From the NCBI GenBank assembly GCA_033439685.1, contig JAUEDM010000001.1, positions 1,674,001 to 1,738,000 on the forward strand: DNA of 64,000 nt, given 5' to 3'. The position numbers and the translations under genes were made by a program. Below the pieces are notes generated by a model, which did not search any database, had not been told where the DNA came from, and was given only the letters and a program-made list of their open reading frames with translations. The stretch comes from Apodospora peruviana (taxonomy: Eukaryota > Ascomycota > Sordariomycetes > Sordariales > Lasiosphaeriaceae). Below, piece after piece: positions 1 through 11,643 of the stretch (positions are counted from its first letter, which is position 1; every line of letters begins with the position of its first letter).

Positions 1-751
1 CGGGCAAGACGGCCGTCGCCGCGAGACCCGGGCAAACAGCACTGAACGCAATCTTTTCCTTTTGTCGCAAGACAGGCGCCACGGCCCGGACAAAACCGAC
101 CACCCCGGCCTTGGCGGCGCTGTATTCCGGAAGGGCGGGATGAGGAACCGATCCGGCGATGCTGGATGTTGCGATGATTTTCTTTTGGAACCCGGTGGAG
201 GAAGAAGAGGTGGGGTTGAAGCGCATAAAGTGCGTCGCTAGGTAAACACCGTAGATGACGCCTTTGAGGTCGATGTCTGTGGCTGTTAGGTCGGGCGAGG
301 GGGGGATATCGGTTACCGTAGAGGTCGGTTTGTGAGATAGAAGATAGAGGGAGGAGCGGTCGACGATGCCGGCGTTGGCGCAGAGGGCGTCGATGCGGCC
401 GAAGGTGAAGAAGACGGTGGAAAAGGCAAGTGACTGGGATTGGTAGGAGGATACGTCTGTTCTGAGGAAGATTGTCGAGGGGCCGAGGGTTGATGCTACA
501 TGTACATAAAGACGGCGTGTTAGTGGTTGTTATGTCGTTGGGAGAATGGATTAAGAGAATGAATACCCAGCTCGGTTCCAGCTTCCTCGTTGATATCGAG
601 GAGAGCGACGCGCCAGTTCTTTTCGACGAGCCGTGTGGCGAGGGCTTTGCCGATGCCTGACTTTGGAAGTTGTTAGACCTTATGTGGTCCAGTGGGCTTG
701 CGGTCAACTTACAGCGGCACCAGTTACGATGGCGACCCTCTGTTCGGACAT
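1..751 (-). CDS. Short-chain dehydrogenase/reductase, partial (C-terminus beyond left edge)
   Basis: NAD(P)-dependent oxidoreductase of the classical SDR family; substrate unknown. The gene starts at the ATG complementary to 749-751. A first intron (donor GTAAGT, about 665-712) restores the cofactor motif TGAASGIGK when removed. A second intron (about 480-520) joins the next stretch. Downstream are the NAG motif (LCANAGIVDR), the catalytic Ser region (ATSSIAGS) and the YSAAK active-site Tyr/Lys pair; the frame is still open at base 1. The pattern resembles 15-hydroxyprostaglandin-dehydrogenase-like fungal SDRs. The C-terminal substrate-binding part is not in the window, so specificity cannot be judged. 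The second intron has a non-consensus donor (GTATTC), so its borders are the least certain part. Confidence 0.85.
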
Positions 752-2066
752 TTCGCGCTTCTTTCCGTCTTGGCACCTTGACTTCACTTGAATGAAGTAC
801 GGTCGATATAAGGGCGAATTTGGGCGTCAGGTAAGGTGGAGAGACGTGACGATAGAAGAGAAGGTATCACGGACGACCAACATCAGCTCAACCTGGTACT
901 TGTAGTTGTAGGTGGGCGACATAGAATATGACTCACCCTCCCTCTCGTAGACTACCTCGGTAGCTAATGTAGTAAAAGCCTTTCTCGCTGATAAGACCCT
1001 TTAGGCAGCTTTGCCGACTAAGCGTATGTGTGCGAATACGTACGTTGCAGGTAGACACGTGTGGTGGTACTAAAGACACCTTCCAATGTTGATTATTTAG
1101 GTCCTCCCCCGCATCCGTTGCGCGCGTAGTACTATTCCGTACACAAACCTACACCTACAGGTGTCAAGTCAGTAAGACGTGCATGAAACTCGCAGGCCGA
1201 CCCTGGTGTTCGTTTTCAGCTTGTGGACCAGGTAAGTAGACCCTGTTGAGCTGAATGGGCCGGTGGTATGTAGTCATTATCGGCCCCGGCGCGCTATACA
1301 GGTGCTCCCCCTCGTTAGTAACTCGTCCGTCACTGCAAAAGAATATCACTCGCAGGTCTTGATGGGGATCACCTCCACGAGTCCCTCGGCTCCCCCACCC
1401 AAACTATCGAACTTCGCGAACCCGCCAAGAGACCCTGCATGTTTTACGGCCGCAGATAACATATCCGGATTCAGTCATTCGAAAAGATATGGTTAGAGTA
1501 AAGGGGCGAGCATGCATTTCTCGATAGAGCCTTGGCTTTTCCTGCAGCTCCTCGGGTTGAGTAAATTTCTCGCTCAACATCAGCTTTTCCACCGCAAAAG
1601 GTAGACGTCTAGACCAAGGAGACACCTGCCAAATGAGTAATGGTCTCTGAAGACTGGTTATTTCCCGATGCCAATATCACCACCGTAAGACCCGGTAAAC
1701 TAATGTAGGCGATCAACAACCAACTTGATTCCACCACTTGATTGCTGGTAGGTTAGGTGTCTGTTAGTACGTGGATGAGAGAAATGTGCTTTGTTAAAGT
1801 GTTACTAAATGCTTATTTACATAATGTACTGAGTCAAGACGACATGAAAGAAATCTGCGAGCCGCCGCATCATACGTCTATCTGGACATCAGGCCGACTC
1901 TGACAGTAACACAATAAACACATCCACTAGGCCACTATGAACAACCCAAATTACAACTTTGCGGTTGATCTATTTGTTGAACAAAGTTTTTTTTAGCACA
2001 CAGTCTAAGACATACATGTTCTATCCAACTCCAGAGAACTCATAAATATTATGAAGAAAAATAAAT
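752..2066. other. Intergenic, 1.3 kb
   Basis: Upstream region of the leftmost SDR and downstream region of the aldo-keto reductase. The open frames of 61-77 codons inside have no recognisable domain, plausible start context or splice continuation. I see no repeat or RNA gene. Confidence 0.5.
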
Positions 2067-3190
2067 TCACCTCGCGGGGCGACCAAACGTTGCAGGTCCG
2101 CTGGGCTTGTTCGCCAGTACACTCTCAATCTCCTCCATGATCTCGGGGGTCAGCTTATCTACCAGATCTAGCGCCTTGAGGTTATCCACCACCTGCTCGA
2201 CCTTGCTAGCGCCCAAAATGACCGTGCTAACATTTGGATTCTTGGCCGCCCACGCAAGAGCCAAGTGTGTCGGCTTGCTCCCGAGTCGCTCGGCGATGGC
2301 CGTCAGCTTTCGGACCTTTTCAAGCTTGGCCTGGCCCTCGGGGCTCTTGAGTTGCTTAATGGTGTTCTCAAAGAAATCCTTGTTGGTGGCAAACCGCGAG
2401 TCCTCCGGGATGCCGTCGTTGTACTTGCCCGTCAGCAGGCCGCTGGCCAGCGGCGAGAAGATGGTCGTGCCGTAGCCAAACTGTTTATACAGAGGGGCGT
2501 ACTCGACCTCGAACCGCTCGCGGTGGAAGGCGTTGTACTGCGGCTGCTCGGCCACCGGCGCGATGAGGTGGTGTTTCTCGGCCAGCAGCGTCGCCTCGGT
2601 GATCTGCTGTGCGCTCCACTCCGACGTGCCCCAGTAGTACGCCAGGTTCAAGTTGCGGATGCACTGGGTGAATGCCTCGACGATCTCGAGCATGGGCGTG
2701 GCCGGGTCGGGACGGTGCGCGAACACGATGTCGACGTAGGGGGTCTGCAGACGGGCGAGCGACGACTTAAGACCCTCGACGATGTGCTTGCGGCTCAGAC
2801 CGCGCGTGTTGGGCTCCTTGCGCCCGGTGCCGAAGAAGACCTTGGTGGTCAGGACGTACTCGTCGCGTGGCCATCCGAGCTCTTTGAGAGCCTGGCCCAT
2901 CTCAACCTCGCACGCGCCGCTGGCATACGTCTCGGCTGTATCGAATGTTTGCTAATCGCTCATGTCAGATGAAATCACCACTGGAACTATTCGGCGAAAC
3001 AAAAGCTTACAATGCCATGGTCCCATGCGGTCTGGAGAATCTCCTTGACGACGTTTCCCTTTTGCGTGCCGCCGTACGTGAGCCAGCCGCCGAGCGAGAA
3101 GAGCGAAACCTGCAGACCCGTGTTTCCGAGGTAGCGGAATTTCATGCCCTTGGGCTCATAGGCGGTGGGGACAACGGGTTGGCCAGACAT
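2067..3190 (-). CDS. Aldo-keto reductase, voltage-gated K+ channel beta-subunit type (AKR6-like)
   Basis: NADPH-dependent aldo-keto reductase with a (beta/alpha)8 barrel, 354 residues, close to the usual ~345 of the fungal Kv-beta-like group. Two exons: 3011-3190 and 2067-2951; the 59-base intron has donor GTAAGC and acceptor TTAG and joins in frame to give IQTFDTAETYASG. The catalytic tetrad is visible: Asp and Tyr in FDTAETY, Lys in LTTKVFF, His in VFAHRPD. The C-terminal cofactor-binding segment (VILGASKVEQVVDNL) is present. The start encodes MSGQPVVPTAYEPKG. Its physiological substrate is unknown; such enzymes reduce aldehydes and ketones in the cytosol. Confidence 0.92.
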
Positions 3191-5687
3191 TGTGGTGAGG
3201 GATCGAAGTCGCAGCTTTGTTGTGATGAGGTGGTTGTGGTGTAACGGTGACGAGAGCTTTGCGGAGTAAAAACGTGGGAACAACGGTTTGCGGTTGCGAT
3301 TGAGAATGTGATTTGAGGTCGCAGAAGTGGAAGCGGGGGATCTGAGGACAGTTATTATTCCCCAACTTTGACCCGAGAAACTGATGAAAGCTCTTCCTTG
3401 CCTCCTTCCCCACGCTCGGAAGAGCTTGGCCACACCGGAGTGGGGATGTCAAGACGGATCGCAACAGGTCCTGCCGGTGACGACATCCATTGTTGCCCGT
3501 CATCGGCTTTGCTGTGCAGCTGTGTGGTCCACTGGCGACCAGGAGGCGAACTGCACTGCACGTCCAGCCCTTATCGCCAGTCTGCGGTTGCGGGGCTGCG
3601 AAACTGTTAGTGGCACAGAGGCCCGGTTCCGGTCCGGTTAAACAGTACCACCCAGCGTGAAACTGTTTTTCAAGGATCTGCTGAGTGTCGATTCGAATGC
3701 GCACAAACTGGCGGGGAGATTGGAGCTTGTTGGCGGGATTGACCCTTCTTCAGATTACAAACTTGGGAACCGAAGAGCTGGAGGAAACGCCATGCATGAG
3801 CGAGAGACCGACCGGACAGGAATCGGTGCCAAATTCCAAAGGCAGTGTTTAGCCCCGCGCTTCTCGGCATTTATTTCTCCAGACCCAACAAGTTTGGTTG
3901 ACCATAAAAGTTTTGATCTAGTTGGAAGATATATCTTGGCATTTAGCAGCGACACAACTGTAATGAGGCTCGGTTATGTAAATTTATATGGCGACCGCAT
4001 CATCGGTATGTCATAACCTAAAATACCAACCAGGGAGTCAGCTGCATTGACCAGAGAAGGTGAGAAACCGCCCTCGCGAACAGGCCGACTTTGCTTCCCA
4101 CAAGTGTATCAATGAACCTGGCTTCCTACTCTTTGAGCACTCAATGAGAATCAACAAATGAGTCTGGCTCCAACAAACCCCTTTCTTCATAATTCAGTGG
4201 CAGACAATTAAAGGACAAAACCTGGCAGTATGGCAAAGAAGTATGCCCTTAGAATTCCCGAATTTGCATTACGGCCTTTTTAAGATCTCATTTACTTCTA
4301 GAAACCTTAGTTAACAATGCCAATCCAACATATCGAACAGGAAATAACCTCCCTCACTACCGTCAGTGTAGAACACAACTCAAACACAGCTCATCCGACA
4401 ACCAGGTGCGAGCAGCTGCCAGACAGAACCTCGTAACCCACCCAATCATCTGGTCCCGTTTTATCACGAACATGGAGGGGGTGTGCGAACAGCGACATGG
4501 TTGGATAACGCATGGTAGGCTACTGCAGAATTTATGCACGTCGGTCCTGTGCAGCCAGTCAGATCGAGATCTCATCGAGGCACGCGCATGCACCCCCTGA
4601 TCCTTTCCGACAGTCTGGTTGGTAGCCTTTTCATCTTTTCTCCATCGTCTCGTAGCCTTGTCACGGGACAGACAGCCTTGCAGTGGTAGCCTTGCCCGTG
4701 CTAAAGCTGACCACTCACTCTGTCAACACAAGGATTTTGGCGTCGGGGTTTCTTGACTGCAAGAGACATTACCATGAGATATTTTTTCCAGGGATAGTCA
4801 CACAGATCTTTAATTTATATTGGATGTCAAATTAAGTAGTTGATGATCGGACTTTATTGCTGGACGATAAAAAGGATGCCTCCTCATGCTGGAGGGACGC
4901 AAAAGCACCAAGATTTTCGATCAACTTGGTCTGCCAAACAGAAAATAATTGTAAGAACAGATAGAGCAAAGGGAGCTAGAGACGATTCACGGAACCGCTA
5001 GGTCCGGAACATAAAGAGACACCACCAGCAGAGAGGCCGTTGCTACCACGTCTTCATAGATACACGGGAAATACAAATTACAGAACCGAAAAACTGCAGT
5101 TGCCGGGTAGCAATTACACCCATGTTAGAGACGGAAAACAGTAACAGAGACTAGAATGTTCCTGGAACGCAGGGTGTTAGCAGATTTACAGGCGCCGAGC
5201 GCTGGATGGGAGAAGAGCTGGTCTGTTGCCAGACGGGCAGACGTTGGGTGGCGGTCGTGCTCCGGAACCTGGATTGACGATGATTAGTGTTCAAATGTAC
5301 ATTAAACATTAGATAATACGAAAACAGTAATTTATCCCCAATGTAGCATGCAGTCATAAGAAGGGGAGAGAGAGTGTGGGAGCTGTTACGATGTTGGCAA
5401 CGAGTTCCTGGAAACCCGAGATAGCTTCACGCATGGGAAGCGGGGTTAGCAGAGACCTTATCACACGGAACCAAAACGCCAAAACACCAGAATAAGAGCC
5501 CGTTGCACTCGCAACAGATGGCGCAATCACCATGCATCTCGGAAATATTGATGCAACAAACATTACCATCAATAAAAAAAATGCAAACAAAGATATGTAC
5601 AGTCGTGACAGGACATATGTACAGATTGGGTATCGGTAGGTCAAACCACCAGACCTCCACCACAAACGCCAAAACACCAAACATGAT
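3191..5687. other. Intergenic, 2.5 kb
   Basis: Promoter side of the aldo-keto reductase plus the 3' side of the hypothetical gene starting at 6845. Open frames of up to 182 codons occur but none shows a domain, signal peptide or conserved intron; several overlap on opposite strands. The 119-codon plus-strand frame at 3657-4016 is the longest with an ATG in a quiet area and is not convincing. Confidence 0.5.
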
Positions 5688-6845
5688 CTAGAACTCGATC
5701 CGACTCCGTCCCTTGGGCCTCGACCGGATTGTATCTTGCTGTGGCTTTTGCACACGGCTCGCCGGCTCGCCTGGACACCTCCGCCTCCTCTGCATCGGGC
5801 TAACCTCCCTCCTTCTGAGCCTCGGTAACGACAGGTCAAACTCGGCCGCTGCAAGCGCACGCCGGCGAGGATCGCGATCGTATACCATAACCTCGTCTTC
5901 GGATAGTGGGTGGGGCCGCGACGGCGAGATGCTTCGGTAACGTCGCAGCGGTAAGGATGGTTTCGTGTCGAAAAAGGATGTCGACTGCCGATCCGGTTTC
6001 GGTGTTGGAGTTTCTGAATCCACGGGGTCTGAGACCGTAGCCTCGACCGCCTCTTTCTCGGCGACATCGTCAATGGCAATTTCAGACATGCCGGAAATGG
6101 AGGTTGCTGGCGACTCGACACCGCAGGGTTGAGAGAATTCCTCATGGTCAAGTTGCGAGTCACAATCCTGCAACTCGGAGCAATCCCGTTCGGATTCTGA
6201 AAAGGAGAGAGTTCGAGGGGGCGTCAAGGTGTCAAGGACGTAGTGGTGATGGGCGATATTCCTAGGAGAAGTAGCCGACTCGTCGGAGCACATGGTCATC
6301 GATCGAGGAGACGGAGGTAGAGTTTCTTTAAACGAGGTGGTCATGTCGAGGGGTTCATCCGTCATGATGGGCTCGTCGTAGTGATCGTCAAAGAGAGAAC
6401 TGTGAGAGTTGGCAAGCGAGTCAACGCTGCTACTCGTGTCTGAGAGGGAAGTCCGTTTGTGCCATGGGTGCGTTTCCGGGAGGTAGGACGCAAAATAGCG
6501 GACGAGAGAGTCGAGAGACTTGGTCCGGAATAGTTGGGCAGCATGCTGCCACTGATCGGTGCCGATGAGACGAGGGTTGGCAATAATCTCGAAGGCGGCC
6601 GACTGGAGAGACTCGTTCAGCTCTTGGAGACGTTGTTGCTTCCGGTCCTGGAGTAAGCGGTAGAACTCATCAGTTGTGGTAGCTTCGTTGGAAATCTCGT
6701 AGACGTCATGATGGAAAGCCTCAGGGTCCTGGATTGACGATGGAAAGGTATTGTACTGATCGTGCAACTTGGAGAAGAGGTCGTCCCTCTTTAAGCCAAA
6801 CTTCCAATGCGGCCAGCTCCAACTTATATCGCCTGGATCGTCCAT
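5688..6845 (-). CDS. Conserved hypothetical protein, Ser-rich with basic C-terminus
   Basis: Single-exon gene of 385 codons; I do not recognise a named domain. The N-terminus (MDDPGDISWSWPHWKFGL, then a DDLFSKLHDQYNTF stretch) is ordered and Trp/aromatic-rich and resembles a conserved hypothetical family of filamentous ascomycetes. Residues ~50-110 look helical (QDRKQQRLQELNESL). Residues ~130-290 are acidic, Ser/Thr/Pro-rich and probably disordered. The last ~80 residues are Arg-rich (RRRALAAAEFDL, then RRREVSPMQRRRR), which could be a nuclear-localisation or nucleic-acid-binding tail. No signal peptide or membrane span is seen. The start is the first ATG of the frame. Function unknown. Confidence 0.8.
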   Translation of the reverse strand: MDDPGDISWSWPHWKFGLKRDDLFSKLHDQYNTFPSSIQDPEAFHHDVYEISNEATTTDEFYRLLQDRKQQRLQELNESLQSAAFEIIANPRLIGTDQWQHAAQLFRTKSLDSLVRYFASYLPETHPWHKRTSLSDTSSSVDSLANSHSSLFDDHYDEPIMTDEPLDMTTSFKETLPPSPRSMTMCSDESATSPRNIAHHHYVLDTLTPPRTLSFSESERDCSELQDCDSQLDHEEFSQPCGVESPATSISGMSEIAIDDVAEKEAVEATVSDPVDSETPTPKPDRQSTSFFDTKPSLPLRRYRSISPSRPHPLSEDEVMVYDRDPRRRALAAAEFDLSLPRLRRREVSPMQRRRRCPGEPASRVQKPQQDTIRSRPKGRSRIEF

Positions 6846-9494
6846 CCTCTGGTGTGAAGTCCAAGGATGGACAAAGGTCTTGGGGTCCTGGTTGGGAGAT
6901 GCGGAATGCGGGTGAGTATCGGGAAACCGGGTGATCGTGCGAATGCGTACGATTAGAGGAGACCAAAATCGAGTGAGCCGGAGACTGTTGCTGGGTGAGG
7001 GACGGGGGACGCTTTGCGTGCAAGGAGACTGCTGGGCCTTGCGCGGGCGCTAGAAGCCATCTAGAGACAGGCTATGAGGGCCATGGTGAATGCGTTCTTT
7101 CTTGATACTCGGTTTTTCTGGGTGGTGGAAAGGGGTGCAGCAAGAAGTGCAGTGGTGATGGAGTCCCAGGTATCAATGGCAAGTTGGTAGGAGAGAAGGA
7201 GCGTGTTCAGCGTGGTTGTCGATGGCGGCCGTGGTGGTTACAGAAGGCGGACGGCTGGTGCTGACCAGGGCTGGGGCCCATCAAAGTGTCGGAAAGCGAA
7301 GGGTCGACGAGGCCGGGCGATGCGGTGGACTCTTCCAGTCTCCCTGCATGAAAGGTGTGTGCACGTCACTAACCAGGGGTGTGGGCCCAACAAAACGAAC
7401 GAAAAGCGAGATTTTGGCCTGACGAGCCAGGCCACCCCGCATTAGCCGCTCATTCTCAGACCAATTGGGACAATAGGTGTTCGGCAGGAGGTGGCACCTG
7501 TGGAACACGCGGGCTGCGCCTGCTCCGTAGCGTCGCTTTCTAACGCATTGCCACTGCATGCAGCGCATCAGCCGGAATCCACTCTCGCTCCGCGACCCAA
7601 TGAGACGGCTTCAGTCGGTTCTAATCAGCAAGCACAAAGCAATTTTCGTCATTTGCACCTGTGCCCGAGCAGCAATTATGGGCGTGTTCTTATCAAAAGT
7701 CCATGCGTCACGCCTCTCGCAAACACGCACTGGTTGGCATTTTCGATCATTCTCCCATCCTCCTCGTCAGCCCAACCTGTTGGGTGTCGCCATTGCCAAT
7801 CCCTTTTTCCAGACCAGATGTCGAGACGAGATCAAGATGTTCTCTCGTTGCTTCTGTGTTGACCAAGAAACGCGCTCCCGGATGGCTCAGAATCGAAGCG
7901 AGAGTCTCGAACTTTGTCCTCGAAGTCGAACCGTCTTTCAGCGACGATCAGTGTTCGAGTTGTCGCTTCCCGGATTTGTCCACTGAACGAGCCATTTTTT
8001 AGTTTGTCGCTTACTTGGAAGCCTGGTGAGGGGCAAAGCGAGGCTTCTCCGGAGGGAAGTTGACAGCCTGGAATTTTGGTTTGTGAAGGAAAGAGAAAAT
8101 TAAGTGAAAAATTGAAGAAATCAGGCCTATCGTGGGTTCACGTGACCCCCTGTATCTCGAGAGTTCGATCGGAACCTGGAGGAAGGTGTGGAAATAACCA
8201 AAGGAGCGAAAATAACCACAGGAGCGAAGCGACGGCACAGCAGGCCACACCCCTTCGACAGAACCAGGCACGTGCCGGGGAACATCCAAAAATCCAAACT
8301 GGCAAGAGTGTCCGGTCGGGAGCAGGCCCGTTTGCCCGGGTATTCCTGTCAACACGCCCGCTCACGTGAGAGCCAGTCGATTCCTTAAAAAGAATGTGCC
8401 AGTCCCGTCCGTCGCTCGACCGAAAATAACTGGCAGTGACCGATGGTTGCCTCCTGCCAGCTGCGTCAAGTTATTCGTATCAGCTGCAACTGCCTGGGGG
8501 CCGGATCAACTGGCCCACCCAGTCAGCTGTTAACGCGGTTCCGGGAGCCTGACCAGATGCGACTTTCTGCTTTAAATGAAGCCCGTGGCTTCAGAACCGT
8601 TGCTCCGTGCTCGCAAACACACCAGCGGCTCTTCGTTTGGAACAATGGAGCTCGAGTTCGCGCCGCCGAGTCGCCATCACCGTCGTCCAGCACATTCCAG
8701 GGTGGGGATGACGGCACTTTAAGACCTTTTCGACCATCTGCTGCTTCTGTCTCGAAGTCGAGGCCGGGATTCGGTGAAGCACCGCACTAACATGTCCTCA
8801 GCACATGACAAATGTCGGAGACTGAGAAGGGCAAAAAGCAGTGCTAGGCACCCGCGGGGCCGTTGACCGTTGACCTCTACGCTTCTGGATTTCCTTGATG
8901 ACCCTCCCCCGACTGACTTTTCCCAGCGACTTCTCCCCCAAAACTTTCTCGTCCTGGTCACTGGTGTGAGGCTGAGACTGCCACCAGGGATCGCAACCCG
9001 CTACTCCAAGTCGTTGACCGGGCTCATCTGACTCTCTCTTCAACGGTCACTTTGCGACAATGATGGCTCGTATGCCCTGATCACCGTCTTCTTCGCCTCG
9101 AACAGATTGAATTCGCCTGGCCTCATTTTCCTGTTTATGCCCACTTTGGTTCCCATTTAGTTCAGCCGGCGCACGCCTTTCGGGCTCTTCACTTTTCCGC
9201 AGCATTTCGCATTTGCATCTGGCTGGGAAAGAGGCTATTTTCAGGCTCCCTCAGTTCATTCGTTCACATACCTTCGTTTGTTGAGCGCTCGCCAGTCCTA
9301 CCTCTCTCTGTCCTACCTGCACGACCCGACCGCCAGGTACCCGGTTTGGTTGATCTGTCAGACGCATCAACTTCAATTCATCGCCATTTTGTGATTTTAC
9401 CCTTTTTCATTCTTATTCCACATCATCGGAATCTTCCTACGTACTATATTTGCAAGTGCCCATCATTTTCGCCCCTTTCTGCTTCATTTCCGCA
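6846..9494. promoter_or_regulatory. Long divergent intergenic region between hypothetical gene and kinase
   Basis: This 2.65-kb gap separates a minus-strand start at 6845 from a plus-strand start at 9495, so it carries both promoters. It includes two adjacent 17-base near-identical units at 8191-8224. The last ~250 bases before the kinase are pyrimidine-rich (CCTACCTCTCTCTGTCC), typical of fungal transcription start regions and 5' leaders. Open frames inside overlap on both strands and lack domains. Confidence 0.45.
8191..8224. repeat. Tandem 17-base repeat, two copies
   Basis: Copies AAATAACCAAAGGAGCG and AAATAACCACAGGAGCG abut and differ at one base. They lie about 1.3 kb upstream of both flanking starts and could be a repeated protein-binding site or a small duplication. 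Confidence 0.7.
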
Positions 9495-11321
9495 ATGGGC
9501 GACCTCAGGGAATATTCCGAATTCTCCGAGAAGACGGAGCCGTTTTCGCAGTCGGAAATCGAAGCACGGATTCAAAATGCCCGGATGGAGCAATTGAACG
9601 CCGTGGCCACCAGCACAGTGTCGCTTGATCATTTGGTCGTTCCGCCAGATGAGGATATCCGCATTCTAGTGAGACCATTGACCAGAAGCCGATCCGTCAG
9701 TCCGGGAAACCAGGAGAATTGCAAATGGCTGGCGTTGCATGCGGAGGTGGCAGAGAAGGAGCAATCTCAACACAAGGTGCTCGCCGTGACTCAGACATCC
9801 AGAGACATCAAGTTTTCCGTCAGGATACCAGTCGAAGATCTGGACGACGCATTGCCCCGGCCACCATTGTGGTGCGAGCTTTACTATGACCCGGCCAGCG
9901 ATAACCAGATACTTGTCAATCGTTCGGATTTTCCGTTTACGCTCTTGAAAGCATCGCCACGGCCCGCAGACAACGGTGGGGAGGAGTACGAGGTCCGACC
10001 GGGTCTTGATAAGGCCTTGATCCCGGGGACCTGGCGCATCAAGTTCAACGAGTTTGAGGTGCTGGACTTTCGCATCCTGGAAAAAAGACCTGCGCGGCTC
10101 AGACTTGCCTCCAACTCTTCGTCTGACATCTCGGCTCTGAGTGAGATGGTTAACTCGGGGGGCAAGAGGTCCTTCGTAGCCGACGAGGACGAGCCTCTTA
10201 GCCCGGAGAAGAAGCAGCGGGCGTTGGGTGATGCGGACAAGAACGAGGATGGAGTCATTATGTTTCTCCCAGCCAAGACAAACCCCCTTGTGTTCCCGCT
10301 GCCAACGGCCGAGAAGGACAAGGAGCTGGTCGCTGTCAATGGCCATCCTCTGTTGGAGCTGCAGACAGACGAAACAGTCGAGATCCCCGGCGGCTGCGAG
10401 CTCGACGAATATACCATCACCAAGAAGGAGTCAATCGCATCGACGAGCCTGTCCAGCGTCTTTACAGCTGATCATTCCAAAGTTCCCGACGGCGTAATTG
10501 TTGTTAAGGTCCTCAAGACACGATCGCCCGCCACGGCCAATGGTGTTGGTGAGGGGAGGAATGTGATCCGCCAGGCTGACGTCTGGCTGCGCGAGCTTCA
10601 GTACCAGGAAGACCTCCAGCACAGAAGCATTGTACGTCTCTATGGCGGCGATGCGCGTTTCCTGTCGTTATACATGGAGCATGTGGATGCCCGGGACCTG
10701 TCATCGCGGGGCACATGGCGGACTACCGGCACTGAGCTCTTTGCTGGCGACCGATCAGACGCCCTCCGGATTCTTCGTGATATTACGAGCGCACTGCACT
10801 ACATGCACGACCGTGGCTTGATCCATAACGATATCAAGCCGGCAAATATTCTATACAGTCCGGAGCGTGGTGCCGTCCTGTGCGATCTTGGGCTTTCTAC
10901 TCACGCTAGAGATCCGCCATCCATCGGCGGCACTCCATGGTATGTTCCGCCCGAGTTCATCGCCATGAAGCAGCGTGGCCCACCAAGCGATGTGTGGGCA
11001 CTGGGCGTGACCATGCTCTATGTCCTCGGCAAGATCACTTTCCCAGATGCAAGAGGCAACCGCGCACACCCGCGCCACATCCACTGGTTGATCGCCAAGG
11101 TCCACCATCACCCGAGAGACCGCAACCCCCAGCCAGACGCCGCAGCCAACATGAGGCAGTGGTTGAATGAAATTAACGCGACGCGAGCCGCTTTGAACAT
11201 GCGTGACCGCATGGAGCGGCTTGTTTACGAGATGTTGGTTCCTAACCCCAACCACCGAATTACGACGAAAGAGATGAAGGAGATGGTCGGACAGCTGCTG
11301 AACGACCAGTTCGACAAGTGA
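9495..11321 (+). CDS. Serine/threonine protein kinase with long N-terminal region
   Basis: Protein kinase, 608 residues, one exon. The start is the ATG at 9495 (MGDLREYSEF); the frame extends upstream to 9450 only through a non-ATG codon. Residues ~1-300 are a non-kinase region with an all-beta-looking stretch (about 45-190) that might be FHA-like, followed by a Ser/Lys-rich linker (KRSFVADEDEPLSPEKKQR). The catalytic domain spans about residues 320-600: ATP-binding Lys338 in VIVVKVLK, catalytic loop HND at 444-446 with Asp446 and Asn451, DLG at 464-466 in place of DFG, and PPE at 485-487 in place of APE. All residues needed for phosphotransfer are present although HRD reads HND, so activity is likely. 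Family placement and targets are unknown. Confidence 0.88.
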   Translation: MGDLREYSEFSEKTEPFSQSEIEARIQNARMEQLNAVATSTVSLDHLVVPPDEDIRILVRPLTRSRSVSPGNQENCKWLALHAEVAEKEQSQHKVLAVTQTSRDIKFSVRIPVEDLDDALPRPPLWCELYYDPASDNQILVNRSDFPFTLLKASPRPADNGGEEYEVRPGLDKALIPGTWRIKFNEFEVLDFRILEKRPARLRLASNSSSDISALSEMVNSGGKRSFVADEDEPLSPEKKQRALGDADKNEDGVIMFLPAKTNPLVFPLPTAEKDKELVAVNGHPLLELQTDETVEIPGGCELDEYTITKKESIASTSLSSVFTADHSKVPDGVIVVKVLKTRSPATANGVGEGRNVIRQADVWLRELQYQEDLQHRSIVRLYGGDARFLSLYMEHVDARDLSSRGTWRTTGTELFAGDRSDALRILRDITSALHYMHDRGLIHNDIKPANILYSPERGAVLCDLGLSTHARDPPSIGGTPWYVPPEFIAMKQRGPPSDVWALGVTMLYVLGKITFPDARGNRAHPRHIHWLIAKVHHHPRDRNPQPDAAANMRQWLNEINATRAALNMRDRMERLVYEMLVPNPNHRITTKEMKEMVGQLLNDQFDK

Positions 11322-11643
11322 GCATGCAGAGAAACACCAGTTCCAAATCACAAACACCCCTTTTCAATACACAAAGTTCCTGCTCGGAAAACTTACAGCA
11401 AACTTAACACGGTTCGACGACTTATCTTGGACTCGAGGCAGCATCATATACATCCATTCTGGTGAGTACCCCGCTGACTCAATGCATCACCACGCCCATC
11501 ATCGCCCAGCCCGGCACCTTGTGTTACTATTTTGCTCATTATTCGGTAGATCAACTAGATACGCATATCTGTTGTCGGATTTCATTACAATTGCCGTCAT
11601 TATTTACCCCGGAACGCCAGCCTTATCATTATTCTCGACTCTT
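11322..11643. other. Short convergent intergenic region
   Basis: About 320 bases between the kinase stop and the stop of the BIM1-like gene on the opposite strand; holds the 3' ends of both transcripts. Nothing else is seen. Confidence 0.5.

Noticed and set aside
2265..2972. 235-codon plus-strand open frame over the aldo-keto reductase
   Set aside because: It is the antisense shadow of a GC-rich, motif-confirmed gene and shows only Arg/Val/Leu-rich composition.
3657..4016. 119-codon plus-strand frame
   Set aside because: No recognisable domain, AT-rich codon use unlike the real genes here and no splice continuation.
9450..9494. Upstream extension of the kinase frame
   Set aside because: The extension starts with TTG, not ATG; the ATG at 9495 is the natural start.
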